Below, piece by piece: positions 25,603 through 34,343 of a stretch of 39,649 nucleotides of DNA. Within the stretch, counting starts at the first letter, position 1; every line of letters begins with the position of its first letter. This DNA comes from an uncultured Eubacterium sp. (lineage in GTDB: Bacteria; Bacillota; Clostridia; Lachnospirales; Lachnospiraceae). The stretch is from the NCBI GenBank assembly GCA_949959185.1, contig CATLIX010000031.1, positions 1-39,649 on the forward strand, given 5' to 3'. The notes below the pieces were generated by a model. The model was not told where the DNA came from, did no database searches, and saw only the letters and a program-made list of their open reading frames with translations. The translations under genes and the position numbers were made by a program.

Positions 25603-27332
25603 ATGTAACGATTGATCACAGGAAGATACAGGTGCCTGAGGGTACGACAATTTTAAAAGCTGCCGCCACTGCCGGAATCGAGATTCCCACACTCTGCTTT
25701 CTGAAGGATTTGAATGAAATCGGAGCCTGTCGTATCTGCTGTGTGGAAATAGAAGGCAAAGACACTCTTGCGGCGGCCTGCAATACCATTGCGGAAGAAG
25801 GCATGGTGATTCATACCAGCAGTCTGAAAGCTCACTATGCCCGCAGAATGAATCTGCAGATTATTCTGTCCCAGCATGATTTCCGCTGTGCGGCCTGTCA
25901 GCGGAACGGAAGCTGCGCCCTGCAGAAAATCTGTGCGGATATGAATATCAATGACGTTCCCTTTGAGCAGTCTTACGAGAGAAAAGAATGGGATTTGAGT
26001 TTCCCCCTGATTCGGGATGACAGCAAATGTATCAAATGTATGCGCTGCGTGCAGATTTGCGACAAGGTACAGTCTCTTGGAATATGGGACATTGTAAATA
26101 CGGGAAAACGTACGGGAGTGGGCGTTTCCAGAATGCGTACCATCACGGAAGCAGACTGCGCCCTGTGCGGACAGTGTATTACCCATTGTCCTACCGGAGC
26201 CCTCCGGGAGCGGGATGATGTGCGCAAAGTAATGGACGCCGTCAATGACCCGGATAAAATTGTCGTGGTACAGATTGCTCCGGCGGTCCGGTCTGCCTGG
26301 GGAGAAGGTCTTGGCCTGCCGGAAAAAATGGCCACAGAGAAACGTATGGCGGCGGCAGCCCGCGCCCTTGGCATGGATTATGTCTTTGATACAAATTTCA
26401 GCGCTGATTTAACGATTATGGAGGAAGCAAATGAATTCCTGGAGCGGATGACCCACAGAGAGAAATATCAGTGGCCCATGTACACTTCCTGCTGTCCCGG
26501 CTGGGTTCGGTTTTTGAAATCACAGTATCCGGAAATGACGGAACAGCTTTCTACGGCAAAATCGCCTCAGCAGATGTTTGGGACGGTGGCAAAGACTTAT
26601 TTTGCAGAAAAGGTACTGGATACGGATCCGAGTAATATTTTCTGCGTATCCATCATGCCCTGTACGGCCAAAAAGGCAGAGTGCGCCCTGCCGAATATCA
26701 ACGATTCCGGTGCGGACCGGGATGTGGATGTGGTGCTTACCACCAGGGAATTTGACCGGCTGCTTCGTTCTGAGCTGATCTGTCCGGCAAATCTGGAGGA
26801 AGAAGAATTTGATTCTCCTCTGGGAACCGGTTCCGGCGCAGCCGTAATCTTCGGAGCCACAGGAGGCGTGATGGAGGCTGCCCTTCGGACTGCTTACTAT
26901 GCACTGAAAAAAGAAAATCCCAAACCGGATGCATTTAAAATGGTACGCGGGCTGGATGATATCAAAGAAGTGACAGCAGAAATTGCCGGGATTCCCATCC
27001 GGGCGGCTGTGGTACACGGACTTGGTAATACCAGAAAGCTGATTGAGCGGGTAGCTGCCGGGGAGGCAGAATACGATTTTGTAGAAGTGATGGCCTGTCC
27101 CGGCGGCTGCGCCGGAGGAGGCGGACAGCCCATCACGGAAGGACGTGAGATGGCGGGAGAGCGGGGAAGCAGGCTCTATACGCTGGACAGGAAAAATCCG
27201 CTGCGGTTCTCCCATGAGAATCCTTCCGTCCGCGCCCTTTACAGCCAGTATCTGGAAAAACCCCTTTCCCATAAAGCTCATGAACTTTTACATACGGATC
27301 ATCTGGGCTGGGATATGCCTCGGAAAGTATAA
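25596..27332 (+). CDS. [FeFe]-hydrogenase catalytic subunit
   Basis: This 578-residue monomeric-type [FeFe]-hydrogenase carries, in order, a 2Fe-2S plant-ferredoxin domain (GIEIPTLC... GACRICCVEI), an HxxxCxxCx5C His-Cys cluster site (HDFRCAACQRNGSC), two 4Fe-4S sites (CIKCMRCVQIC, CALCGQCITHCP) and the H-cluster domain. H-cluster signatures are intact: L1 TSCCPGWVRF, L2 MPCTAKKAE and L3 MACPGGCAGGGGQP, plus a small-subunit-like C-terminal tail. It reversibly reduces protons to H2. Partnering with a NuoF/GltD-like flavoprotein resembles the clade that HydDB calls group A2; the physiological partner (NADH or NADPH) is an inference. Maturases HydE/F/G are not in the window. GGAGG lies upstream of the ATG inside the preceding gene. 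Confidence 0.94.
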   Translation: MVNVTIDHRKIQVPEGTTILKAAATAGIEIPTLCFLKDLNEIGACRICCVEIEGKDTLAAACNTIAEEGMVIHTSSLKAHYARRMNLQIILSQHDFRCAACQRNGSCALQKICADMNINDVPFEQSYERKEWDLSFPLIRDDSKCIKCMRCVQICDKVQSLGIWDIVNTGKRTGVGVSRMRTITEADCALCGQCITHCPTGALRERDDVRKVMDAVNDPDKIVVVQIAPAVRSAWGEGLGLPEKMATEKRMAAAARALGMDYVFDTNFSADLTIMEEANEFLERMTHREKYQWPMYTSCCPGWVRFLKSQYPEMTEQLSTAKSPQQMFGTVAKTYFAEKVLDTDPSNIFCVSIMPCTAKKAECALPNINDSGADRDVDVVLTTREFDRLLRSELICPANLEEEEFDSPLGTGSGAAVIFGATGGVMEAALRTAYYALKKENPKPDAFKMVRGLDDIKEVTAEIAGIPIRAAVVHGLGNTRKLIERVAAGEAEYDFVEVMACPGGCAGGGGQPITEGREMAGERGSRLYTLDRKNPLRFSHENPSVRALYSQYLEKPLSHKAHELLHTDHLGWDMPRKV

Positions 27333-27339
27333 GCTGATA

Positions 27340-27385
27340 CAGGGCTGCCGCATGGTTCGATACGGCGGCCCTGTTGAAGTTTTGT
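27340..27385 (+). terminator. Terminator of the hydrogenase operon
   Basis: CAGGGCTGCCG (27340-27350) pairs with CGGCGGCCCTG (27363-27373) with one wobble, followed by TTGAAGTTTTG. The T-run is interrupted, so strength is uncertain. Confidence 0.65.
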
Positions 27386-27402
27386 CTGCTTTACTGTCTG
27401 CT

Positions 27403-27442
27403 AACTGCGCAGCAAGTGCGCAGTTGCAGGCTGAACTGTTAC
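27403..27442 (+). repeat. Hairpin plus a 14-bp sequence shared with the element at 34344-34572
   Basis: AACTGCGCA/TGCGCAGTT forms a perfect 9-bp stem (27403-27425), directly followed by GGCTGAACTGTTAC (27429-27442), which is identical to the right end of the inverted-end element downstream. No matching left end is seen, so it is at most a relict; a 14-base match can also arise by chance in a window of this size. Confidence 0.4.
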
Positions 27443-27565
27443 GAAGTTTTTCCAAAAAGAAAGAAACATCATTGTAAAAGAAATTAAATCATGATATGAT
27501 ACAAAGGAAATATTACAGAAGAATCACAGTATACCTTATGGATGAACAGGAATGGGAGTTTGGCT

Positions 27566-28927
27566 ATGGCAGGGAGAAAAACAGAATTACAATATCTGGA
27601 GCAGATGTACCATGAGACCGGAAATCAGCTTCTGGTACTGTACGGAAGAAAAGAGCATGGAGGCAGGAAACTGGTGCAGGAATTTTGCAGAAACAAAAAA
27701 TTCTTTTATTACTGTGCACCGGAGATTTCCCCTCAGTCACAGCGGCAGCGGATGGGAAGGGAAATTGCGGAACATTATCAGGTGACATTATCCGAAGATT
27801 CCTACGATACCTTTTTCAAACGGGTAAAAAGCGGAGACAGCAGCAAACTGGTGCTGGTTATGGATGAAGTTCAGCATATTATGAAAAAAGACAGCCAGTT
27901 TCTGGAAAGTATCCTGAAGCTGAAGGGGAAGAAACTGTATCCTGGGCCGGTGATGATTCTGCTGTGCAGTTCTTCCATATTCTGGGTGGAACAGGAGTTG
28001 CCCCAGGTTCTGGGCAATGCTGCCAGGAAGCTGGACGGAACCGTGAAATTTGAGGAACTGAAATTTCTGGATTTAGTGCGTAATTTTCCGGATTACAGTG
28101 TCAGGGAAAGTGTGGAAGCATTCGGAGTAATCGGCGGTGTGACGGAATATATGAAAGGCTGGGATGATACGAAGGATATCCGTACCAATATCTGTACCCA
28201 TGTGTTGTCAGAAACAGGTTTCCTTTACGGAAAGGCGGAGGAGATTATCCGAACCCAGTTAAGAGAGCTTTCCGTATACAATACTATTCTGGAAGTTCTG
28301 GCTTCCGGAAAGCATAAGCTGAACGATATCTATCAGGCCACAGGATTTTCCAGAGCGAAAATCAGCGTATATCTGAAAAATCTGATGGAGTTTGATGTGG
28401 TGGAGAAAGTGTATTCCTTTGAAACCGGAGGATGGCAGAATGCCCAGAAAGGACTGTATCAGATAAAAGATACGTTTATTAATTTCTGGTTTAAATTTGT
28501 ATATCCATACCTGTCCGATTTGCAGTTAATGGCGCCGGAGGATTTTTATGAGAAGCATATTGCAGGAGGGCTGGAGGGATATCTGAAACGATATTTTGTG
28601 AATGTGTGCATGGAATATCTGGAACTGCAGGATCTGGTAGGAAGGCTGCCTCTGAACATTCATAAAATGGGAACCTGGATTGGGAAAAAAGGCCATATTG
28701 ACATTATTGCTCAGAACAGTATCCGGGAAAACATTATCTGCCTCTGTAACTGGTCGGAACCGGCAATGACATTTGAAATGTGCCAGCAGTTATTTCAGAG
28801 CATGGAGCAGGCCAGAATTACCGCAAATTATTACTATCTCTTTACAGCCAAATCCTTTGATGAACAGCTGCTGCGGGTGGTAGACCAGGACAGCCGCATT
28901 GTGCTGGTGGATATGAACAGAATGTAA
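27566..28927 (+). CDS. DUF234-type AAA ATPase with altered P-loop
   Basis: The 453-residue product belongs to the archaeal-type ATPase/DUF234 family: MAGRKTELQYLEQMY matches the usual opening, VMDEVQHI is Walker B, a winged-helix region lies at about 240-300, and the C-terminal DUF234 domain contains YQIKDTFINFWFKFVYPYLSDL and GKKGHIDIIA. The P-loop position reads G27-R-K-E-H-G32-G33-R34 in place of the normal GxxxxGK[ST], so the Lys and Ser/Thr that contact phosphate are missing and ATP hydrolysis is doubtful. ATG at 27566 has GGGAG 7 bases upstream; an ATG at 27542 would add eight residues. The function of the family is unsettled. It lies 27 bases before topB. Confidence 0.82.
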   Translation: MAGRKTELQYLEQMYHETGNQLLVLYGRKEHGGRKLVQEFCRNKKFFYYCAPEISPQSQRQRMGREIAEHYQVTLSEDSYDTFFKRVKSGDSSKLVLVMDEVQHIMKKDSQFLESILKLKGKKLYPGPVMILLCSSSIFWVEQELPQVLGNAARKLDGTVKFEELKFLDLVRNFPDYSVRESVEAFGVIGGVTEYMKGWDDTKDIRTNICTHVLSETGFLYGKAEEIIRTQLRELSVYNTILEVLASGKHKLNDIYQATGFSRAKISVYLKNLMEFDVVEKVYSFETGGWQNAQKGLYQIKDTFINFWFKFVYPYLSDLQLMAPEDFYEKHIAGGLEGYLKRYFVNVCMEYLELQDLVGRLPLNIHKMGTWIGKKGHIDIIAQNSIRENIICLCNWSEPAMTFEMCQQLFQSMEQARITANYYYLFTAKSFDEQLLRVVDQDSRIVLVDMNRM

Positions 28928-28954
28928 CGGAAACAGAAAGCAGGACAGAAATTT

Positions 28955-31192
28955 ATGGCGAAGGCTTTATACATAGCGGAGAAACCAAGTGTGGCAAGGG
29001 AATTTGCCAGAGCATTAAAACAGGATTTTAAAAACCATGACGGTTACATGGAATCGGGGGAAGGGGTTGTTACCTGGTGCGTGGGCCATCTGGTGACTAT
29101 GAGTTATCCAGAGGCTTACGATGAAAAACTGAAAAAGTGGAGCCTTGCCACCCTCCCATTTTTGCCGGAGGAATTTAAGTACGAGGTGATTCCGGCCGTG
29201 GAGAAGCAGTACAGGATAGTAGCGAATCTTTTAAACCGTCCCGATGTGAGTACCATTTATGTATGTACGGACTCCGGGCGGGAAGGAGAATATATTTACC
29301 GTCTGGTGGAACGACAGGCCGGAGTGCAGGGGAAGGACCGGCGCAGAGTCTGGATTGATTCCCAGACAGAGGAAGAGATTCTGCGGGGCATCCGGGAGGC
29401 AAAAGAGCTGTCAGAATATGACAATCTCTGTGAGTCCGCCTATCTGCGGGCAAAAGAAGATTATCTCATGGGCATTAACTTTTCCCGGCTGCTCACATTG
29501 AAATACGGCAATGCTATTTCAGGATTTCTGAAAACCAGATATACGGTAGTCAGCGTGGGCCGGGTTATGACCTGTGTGCAGGGCATGGTAGTGCGCAGGG
29601 AGCGGGAAATCCGGGAATTTGTGAAAACGCCTTTTTACCGGGTGGTCAGTATCCTGGATATCCGGGGAACTGAAATTGAGGGGGAATGGCGGGCAGTGGA
29701 AGGTTCCTGTTATTTCCAGTCCCCCAAACTGTACAAAGAGAATGGGCTGAAAGAGAAAAAAGACGCAGAACAGTTAATCGCAGATTTTATTTCTTCTTCC
29801 GGAGTTTTGGCCGGGGAAGAAAGACAGCCTTCGGAAGACAGTCCTCTGTCCGGAGCAGAAGGGCAACTTTCGGAAAACAGTCCTCTGTCCGGAGCAGAAG
29901 GGCAGATTCCGGAACATCATTCGGGGGAAACAGAGATAAAAGCCTCTGTTTTTTCCCTGGAAAAGAAAAAGGAGAATAAATATCCGCCCCTTCTTTACAA
30001 CCTGGCGGAGTTGCAGAACGACTGTTCCAGACTTTTTAAAATCAGTCCGGATCAGACATTGCAGGTGGTACAGGAACTGTACGAGAAAAAGCTGGTCACC
30101 TATCCCAGAACGGACGCCCGCGTGCTGTCTTCTGCTGTGGCCAGAGAGATACGGAAAAATATCGAGGGCCTGACAAATATTCCCTCCGTAAAGGGATTTG
30201 CGGAGGAAATCCTGGAACGGGGAAGTTACAAAAAGATTGGAAAAAGCCGGTATGTCAATGACAAACAGATTACGGACCATTATGCTATTATTCCAACGGG
30301 ACAGGGACTTTCGGCTGTCCGCAGCCTGAACGGAACAGCCCTGCATGTGTACGAAACCATTGTGCGGCGATTTCTGGGGATTTTCTTTCCTCCCGCAGTG
30401 TATCAGAAGATTAATCTGGTAACATCCATAAAGAGAACAGGAAGTCCCGCCGGAGCGGAAAAGTTTTTTGCTTCTTTTAAAGTGCTGGCAGAACCGGGAT
30501 ATCTGAAAGTCATGGAATATTCTTTCCGGAAAAAGAAAGAAGAAAAGCAGCCGGAAGAGAAAGGAGCGGATGAGGACAATGCCCAGGATATGGCCTGCGA
30601 CCTGTCCGTTATGGAACTTTTGTCTTCTCTGAAAAAAGGCATGGAGCTTCCGGTGAAATCTCTGAATATCAAAGAAGGGGAGACTTCCCCGCCCAAACGC
30701 TATAATTCCGGCTCCATGATTCTGGCCATGGAAAATGCAGGGCAATTAATCGAGGACGAGGAGCTCCGGGCTCAGATTAAGGGGAGCGGCATCGGCACCA
30801 GCGCCACCAGAGCGGAAATCCTCAAAAAGCTGGTGAACAACAAATATCTTGCCCTGAATAAAAAGAGCCAGATTATTACGCCTACCCTGCTGGGAGAAAT
30901 GATCTACGACGTGGTAAACGCCTCGATTCGTTCTTTGTTAAATCCTGAACTGACAGCAAGCTGGGAAAAGGGCCTGACCTATGTGGCGGAAGGGAGTATT
31001 ACGCCTCAGGAATATATGGAAAAACTGGAGCATTTTATCCGAAGCCGTACCAGCGGCGTGCTGGGGCTGAATAACCAGTATGCCCTGCGGGAATATTTTC
31101 AGTATGCTTCGGCTTTTTATAAATCATCTGAAAAATCATCGAAAAAGCCATCAACCCCAAAAGGAGGAAAACAGAAAAATGGAAACATGTAA
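28955..31192 (+). CDS. topB: DNA topoisomerase III (type IA)
   Basis: TopB relaxes and decatenates DNA by single-strand passage. The 745-residue protein opens with the Toprim domain (YIAEKPSVAREFARAL; CTDSGREGEYIYRLVE) and has the catalytic Tyr at residue 383 in LVTYPRTDARVL. It ends without zinc ribbons and with a Lys/Ser-rich tail. TDxGREGE instead of TDxDREGE is normal for Firmicute TopB. Between the Toprim-side and catalytic segments (about residues 285-335) there is a Ser/Glu/Gly-rich insertion with two copies of a SPLSGAEGQ repeat that looks disordered. A type IA enzyme here, not on a plasmid, is common in Lachnospiraceae. Its stop overlaps the next gene by 14 bases. Confidence 0.92.
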   Translation: MAKALYIAEKPSVAREFARALKQDFKNHDGYMESGEGVVTWCVGHLVTMSYPEAYDEKLKKWSLATLPFLPEEFKYEVIPAVEKQYRIVANLLNRPDVSTIYVCTDSGREGEYIYRLVERQAGVQGKDRRRVWIDSQTEEEILRGIREAKELSEYDNLCESAYLRAKEDYLMGINFSRLLTLKYGNAISGFLKTRYTVVSVGRVMTCVQGMVVRREREIREFVKTPFYRVVSILDIRGTEIEGEWRAVEGSCYFQSPKLYKENGLKEKKDAEQLIADFISSSGVLAGEERQPSEDSPLSGAEGQLSENSPLSGAEGQIPEHHSGETEIKASVFSLEKKKENKYPPLLYNLAELQNDCSRLFKISPDQTLQVVQELYEKKLVTYPRTDARVLSSAVAREIRKNIEGLTNIPSVKGFAEEILERGSYKKIGKSRYVNDKQITDHYAIIPTGQGLSAVRSLNGTALHVYETIVRRFLGIFFPPAVYQKINLVTSIKRTGSPAGAEKFFASFKVLAEPGYLKVMEYSFRKKKEEKQPEEKGADEDNAQDMACDLSVMELLSSLKKGMELPVKSLNIKEGETSPPKRYNSGSMILAMENAGQLIEDEELRAQIKGSGIGTSATRAEILKKLVNNKYLALNKKSQIITPTLLGEMIYDVVNASIRSLLNPELTASWEKGLTYVAEGSITPQEYMEKLEHFIRSRTSGVLGLNNQYALREYFQYASAFYKSSEKSSKKPSTPKGGKQKNGNM
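29836..29903 (+). repeat. 42-bp-period repeat inside topB
   Basis: The stretch reading cag-tcc-tct-gtc-cgg-agc-aga-agg-gca occurs twice, 42 bases apart, encoding two SPLSGAEGQ units in the disordered insertion of TopB. Identity is high, pointing to recent slippage or duplication. Confidence 0.85.
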
Positions 31193-31847
31193 AATCAGTA
31201 ATCTCTACAACTTATCGGAAACCCTGGCTTCAGAATTATTTCAGGGCCTTACTTACCCCTGGGAGGCGCTGCCCAAAATCAGCGCATTTATCTGTAAACT
31301 GGGAGAAACTCTGGATGCGGAGAAATATGAGCAGCGGGGCGAGAACATCTGGATTGCCAGAACTGCAAAAGTTGCTCCCACAGCCAGTATCAACGGGCCG
31401 GTTATCATTGACGAGGAAGCGGAAATCCGCCATTGTGCTTTCATCCGGGGAAATGCCATTGTGGGAAAAGGAGCTGTTGTGGGTAATTCCACGGAGCTGA
31501 AAAATGTAGTTCTGTTTAATAAAGTACAGGTGCCCCATTACAATTATGTGGGAGATTCCATTCTGGGCTATAAATCCCATATGGGAGCAGGTTCCATCAC
31601 CTCCAATGTGAAATCAGATAAAACTCTGGTGGTGGTGAAAGACAAAGAGCAGGAAATAGCCACAGGCTTAAAGAAATTCGGAGCCATGCTGGGAGATGAA
31701 GTGGAAGTGGGCTGCAACAGCGTTCTGAATCCGGGTACGGTAGTGGGAAGGAACAGCAATATCTATCCTCTTTCCATGGTAAGGGGCGTGATACCTGCCA
31801 AATCCATATACAAGCAGAAAAATGATATTGTGGAAAAACAGAACTAA
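31179..31847 (+). CDS. Left-handed beta-helix acyl/nucleotidyltransferase-like protein
   Basis: This 222-residue protein has hexapeptide repeats through its middle and C-terminal half (IWIARTAKVAPTASINGPVIIDEEAEI, AIVGKGAVVGNSTEL, HMGAGSITSNVKSD, VEVGCNSVLNPGTVVGRNSNI). This is the left-handed parallel beta-helix fold of GlmU/LpxA/MaA-type transferases, often annotated as a UDP-GlcNAc pyrophosphorylase-like protein although the pyrophosphorylase domain is absent. The HYNYVGDSILG and GAGSITSNVKSD segments match the acetyl-transferase half of GlmU. The substrate is not known. ATG at 31179 follows AAGGAGG within the topB 3' end; 33 in-frame codons further upstream overlap topB and are rejected. 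It probably shares the topB transcript and ends before the palindrome at 31866. Confidence 0.85.
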   Translation: METCKISNLYNLSETLASELFQGLTYPWEALPKISAFICKLGETLDAEKYEQRGENIWIARTAKVAPTASINGPVIIDEEAEIRHCAFIRGNAIVGKGAVVGNSTELKNVVLFNKVQVPHYNYVGDSILGYKSHMGAGSITSNVKSDKTLVVVKDKEQEIATGLKKFGAMLGDEVEVGCNSVLNPGTVVGRNSNIYPLSMVRGVIPAKSIYKQKNDIVEKQN

Positions 31848-31865
31848 GTATAGTTGACAAAAAGC

Positions 31866-31920
31866 GCCATATGTACTATTGTATTAAATGAGTAATACAA
31901 AGAACATATGGCATTTTTAT
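31866..31920 (+). terminator. Long palindrome/terminator with an adjacent TTGACA box
   Basis: GCCATATGT (31866-31874) pairs perfectly with ACATATGGC (31904-31912) and, inside it, TTGTATTA (31879-31886) pairs with TAATACAA (31893-31900). ATTTTTAT follows, as in a terminator for the upstream gene. A TTGACA at 31854-31859 with TATTGT 17 bases downstream also suggests an overlapping promoter-operator for the ABC genes. Confidence 0.65.
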
Positions 31921-31984
31921 CGGACAGAGATTTTCAGGTTTACGGGAGAACCTTTGTCCGGAATTTCAAAAAGGAGAGTGGGTT

Positions 31985-32686
31985 ATGTTAGAAATTCAGA
32001 GTCTGACAAAAAAATACGGACATTATCTGGCCGTAGACCATGTAAGTTTTACGGTTCCCGACGGAAAAGTGGGAATTTTGCTGGGGCCTAACGGAGCCGG
32101 AAAATCTACGATTATCAAGAGCATTGCCGGGCTTTTGCGTTATCAGGGCGGCGTCGGAATTGAGCAGATGCCGGCAAGGACACTGGAGGCCAGGCGGATT
32201 TTTGCCTATGTGCCGGAACTGCCGGCCATGTTTGACGCGCTGACGGTACGGGAGCACATTGAATATGTGCGCAGAGCTTACAATTCTTCCATTACCGATG
32301 AAGAAATTGAGCGGCTGCTGGTCCGCTTTGAACTGGAAGACAAACAGAACAAGCTGGGAAACGAGCTGTCCAAAGGTATGATGCAGAAAGTGAGCATCTG
32401 CTGCGCTCTGGCCATTAAGCCAAGGGTAATTCTGCTGGATGAGCCCATGGTGGGTCTGGACCCTGCAGCCATCAAGGAACTGAAAGAAGTGCTTCTGGAA
32501 CTGAAAGAGCAGGGCGTCACCATTTTAATCAGTACCCACATGCTGGAAATGGTGAAAGAACTGTGGGACGTGATGTTTATTATGGAAAAAGGGAAAATCG
32601 TCGGCACTTTTACCAGAGAGCAGGCCAGAGATACGGATATTGAGGAACTGTTCTTCCGGATTACGGGAGGCGGTGAAGCACAATGA
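31985..32686 (+). CDS. ABC transporter ATP-binding protein
   Basis: This 233-residue nucleotide-binding subunit shows Walker A GPNGAGKST, the Q loop, the signature region ELSKGMMQKV (LSKGM in place of LSGGQ), Walker B VILLDEPMVGLDP and the H switch STHML. It is the two-domain half of an ABC-2-type exporter and overlaps the permease gene by 4 bases (ATGA), which confirms pairing. LSKGM-type signatures are typical of the multidrug/peptide exporter group in Firmicutes. AAAAGGAGAG lies before the ATG at 31985. The cargo is unknown. Confidence 0.93.
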   Translation: MLEIQSLTKKYGHYLAVDHVSFTVPDGKVGILLGPNGAGKSTIIKSIAGLLRYQGGVGIEQMPARTLEARRIFAYVPELPAMFDALTVREHIEYVRRAYNSSITDEEIERLLVRFELEDKQNKLGNELSKGMMQKVSICCALAIKPRVILLDEPMVGLDPAAIKELKEVLLELKEQGVTILISTHMLEMVKELWDVMFIMEKGKIVGTFTREQARDTDIEELFFRITGGGEAQ

Positions 32687-34269
32687 ATGGTCTGATTTAT
32701 CTTTATAAAAGAACCATTATCAATCGAATCAAGAAGGCGCTGAAACGGCCGGTTACTTATTTTGTGACGGTATTTATCCTGCTTTACGTGGTTATGATTT
32801 ACAACAGCTTTAACATGATGATACAGGAAGGAAACTTTAATTCTGCCGGGAATCTGGTGACGATTCTGTCCATGATTATTTTCTTTCTGATTCCGGGAAA
32901 TCTGATCAGTTATGCAAAACGGAAGGGGCTGCTGTTTCGCCCCAGCGAGGTGCATTTTGTATTTTCTTCTCCGGTCAGTCCCAAAATGGTGCTGATGTTT
33001 GCAGGAGTAAAATCCTTTTCCGTAAATATTCTCGTGGGTCTGGCCATTGCGGTGGCAGGCGCACTGTGGTTTGAGGCCAGCCCGCTGCAGGCACTGTTAT
33101 ATTTTCTGTTTTTTGTGGTATTTGAAAGTATTCTGGAAGCCTCCTGTATTATTTTCTGTTACGGAAATGAAAAACTGCCGGAGAAATTTTTTTCGGTGCT
33201 TGTGATAGCCATGTATACCTTTATGGGATTTGTGGTGGGCATGGCGTCTTACCTGCTGATTACCAGAGAACCTTCCTTTGGATTGCTGCAGAACTTTTTT
33301 TCCATGCCCATGATTCAGATGATTCCGGTGGTGGGGTGGAATGTTGCGGTGACCAGACTGATTTTTCTGGGGCCGGATGCGGTAAATATAACCGGAACGG
33401 TACTGTTTCTGGTGTCTACCGTGCTGATGTTTGCCGCTGCCTGGCGGATGCAGTGCACGGGTGATTATTACGAGGACGCCATGAAATTTGCAGACGAGTA
33501 TCAGGAGCGGCGTGCGAAGCAGAAGAAGGGCATTGCCTCCGTTCCCTGGCTGGAAAAGCACCGGAAGTTCCGGCAGGCTTCCGTGGAATACAAAGGCACC
33601 TGCGCCAAAGCCATTTATTTTCGGCAGATGCTGGAGTATAAGAAAAATCCCACCTTTATTTTCGGATGGAATACGTTGCTGTGTCTGGGTCTTGGAGTCC
33701 TGATTGGGGCGGTAGGATACTTTAATGATGCAGTAAGCCAGTTTGGGCCTGCCAAAATCTTTATTATCCCAGGAGTGGCCAGTTATGTCGTATTTATTTT
33801 CAGCGGATACGCCACCAAATGGTCCAGGGAACTGGAGAATCCCTATACTTATCTGATTCCGGATACCCCTCTGAAAAAGGTGTGGTACGCCACAAAGATT
33901 GAGCATATCCGGGCTGTCGTGGACGGTGTACTGATTACCCTGCCGGGAGCGGTTGTGTTCGGAATCGGCCCGGTACTGACTGTGCTTACCATACTTCTCT
34001 ATGTCTGCCTGCAGGCCAACCGGCTCTATTACGGAATGCTGGCGGACGCCCTGATTGGTAATATTCTGGGCAATACGGGACGTACTCTGGTTAAGATTCT
34101 GTTCCAGGGAATCGCCATTGGGATTGGAATTGTGGCGGCCATTGTGGCCGGGCTTCTGATTTCAGTGGAAGCAGGATTTCTGGTGATGATTGTGGTGATG
34201 GGCCTTCTGACTTTTGCAGGAGCAGCCGCGTCCTCGGTTTCCTTTACAAAAATGGAAGTGCTGGAATAA
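32683..34269 (+). CDS. ABC exporter permease (putative ABC_export family)
   Basis: This 528-residue integral membrane protein has about 12 predicted helices, with an N-terminal group (about 20-70), a central group (about 95-260), a charged cytoplasmic loop around 265-315 (YEDAMKFADEYQERRAKQKK) and a C-terminal group (about 325-520). It fits the Firmicute 'putative ABC exporter' permease family that pairs with ATPases like the one upstream. It is translationally coupled to that gene. A hairpin terminator closes the pair 30 bases after the stop. Specificity cannot be inferred. Confidence 0.88.
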   Translation: MNGLIYLYKRTIINRIKKALKRPVTYFVTVFILLYVVMIYNSFNMMIQEGNFNSAGNLVTILSMIIFFLIPGNLISYAKRKGLLFRPSEVHFVFSSPVSPKMVLMFAGVKSFSVNILVGLAIAVAGALWFEASPLQALLYFLFFVVFESILEASCIIFCYGNEKLPEKFFSVLVIAMYTFMGFVVGMASYLLITREPSFGLLQNFFSMPMIQMIPVVGWNVAVTRLIFLGPDAVNITGTVLFLVSTVLMFAAAWRMQCTGDYYEDAMKFADEYQERRAKQKKGIASVPWLEKHRKFRQASVEYKGTCAKAIYFRQMLEYKKNPTFIFGWNTLLCLGLGVLIGAVGYFNDAVSQFGPAKIFIIPGVASYVVFIFSGYATKWSRELENPYTYLIPDTPLKKVWYATKIEHIRAVVDGVLITLPGAVVFGIGPVLTVLTILLYVCLQANRLYYGMLADALIGNILGNTGRTLVKILFQGIAIGIGIVAAIVAGLLISVEAGFLVMIVVMGLLTFAGAAASSVSFTKMEVLE

Positions 34270-34299
34270 TGCTGATATCTGAAAAGAATATATAAAGCA

Positions 34300-34343
34300 G
34301 AAATCGCCGTATATGGGGCAGGCCATAGCGGCGGTTTCATTTT
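34300..34343 (+). terminator. Rho-independent terminator of the ABC exporter operon
   Basis: GAAATCGCCG (34300-34309) pairs with CGGCGGTTTC (34329-34338, one wobble), extended by an inner TATGG/CCATA stem, and is followed by ATTTTG. Confidence 0.8.

Noticed and set aside
29270-29300. Toprim motif lacking the second Asp (TDSGREGE)
   Set aside because: TDxGREGE is usual for Firmicute TopB, so it is not a defect.
29774-30745. 323-codon minus-strand open frame
   Set aside because: Lies entirely inside topB, Arg/Phe-rich shadow composition, no start signal.
31888-32091. 67-codon open frame before the ABC ATPase
   Set aside because: It overlaps the ABC ATPase start and the palindrome and shows no ribosome site.
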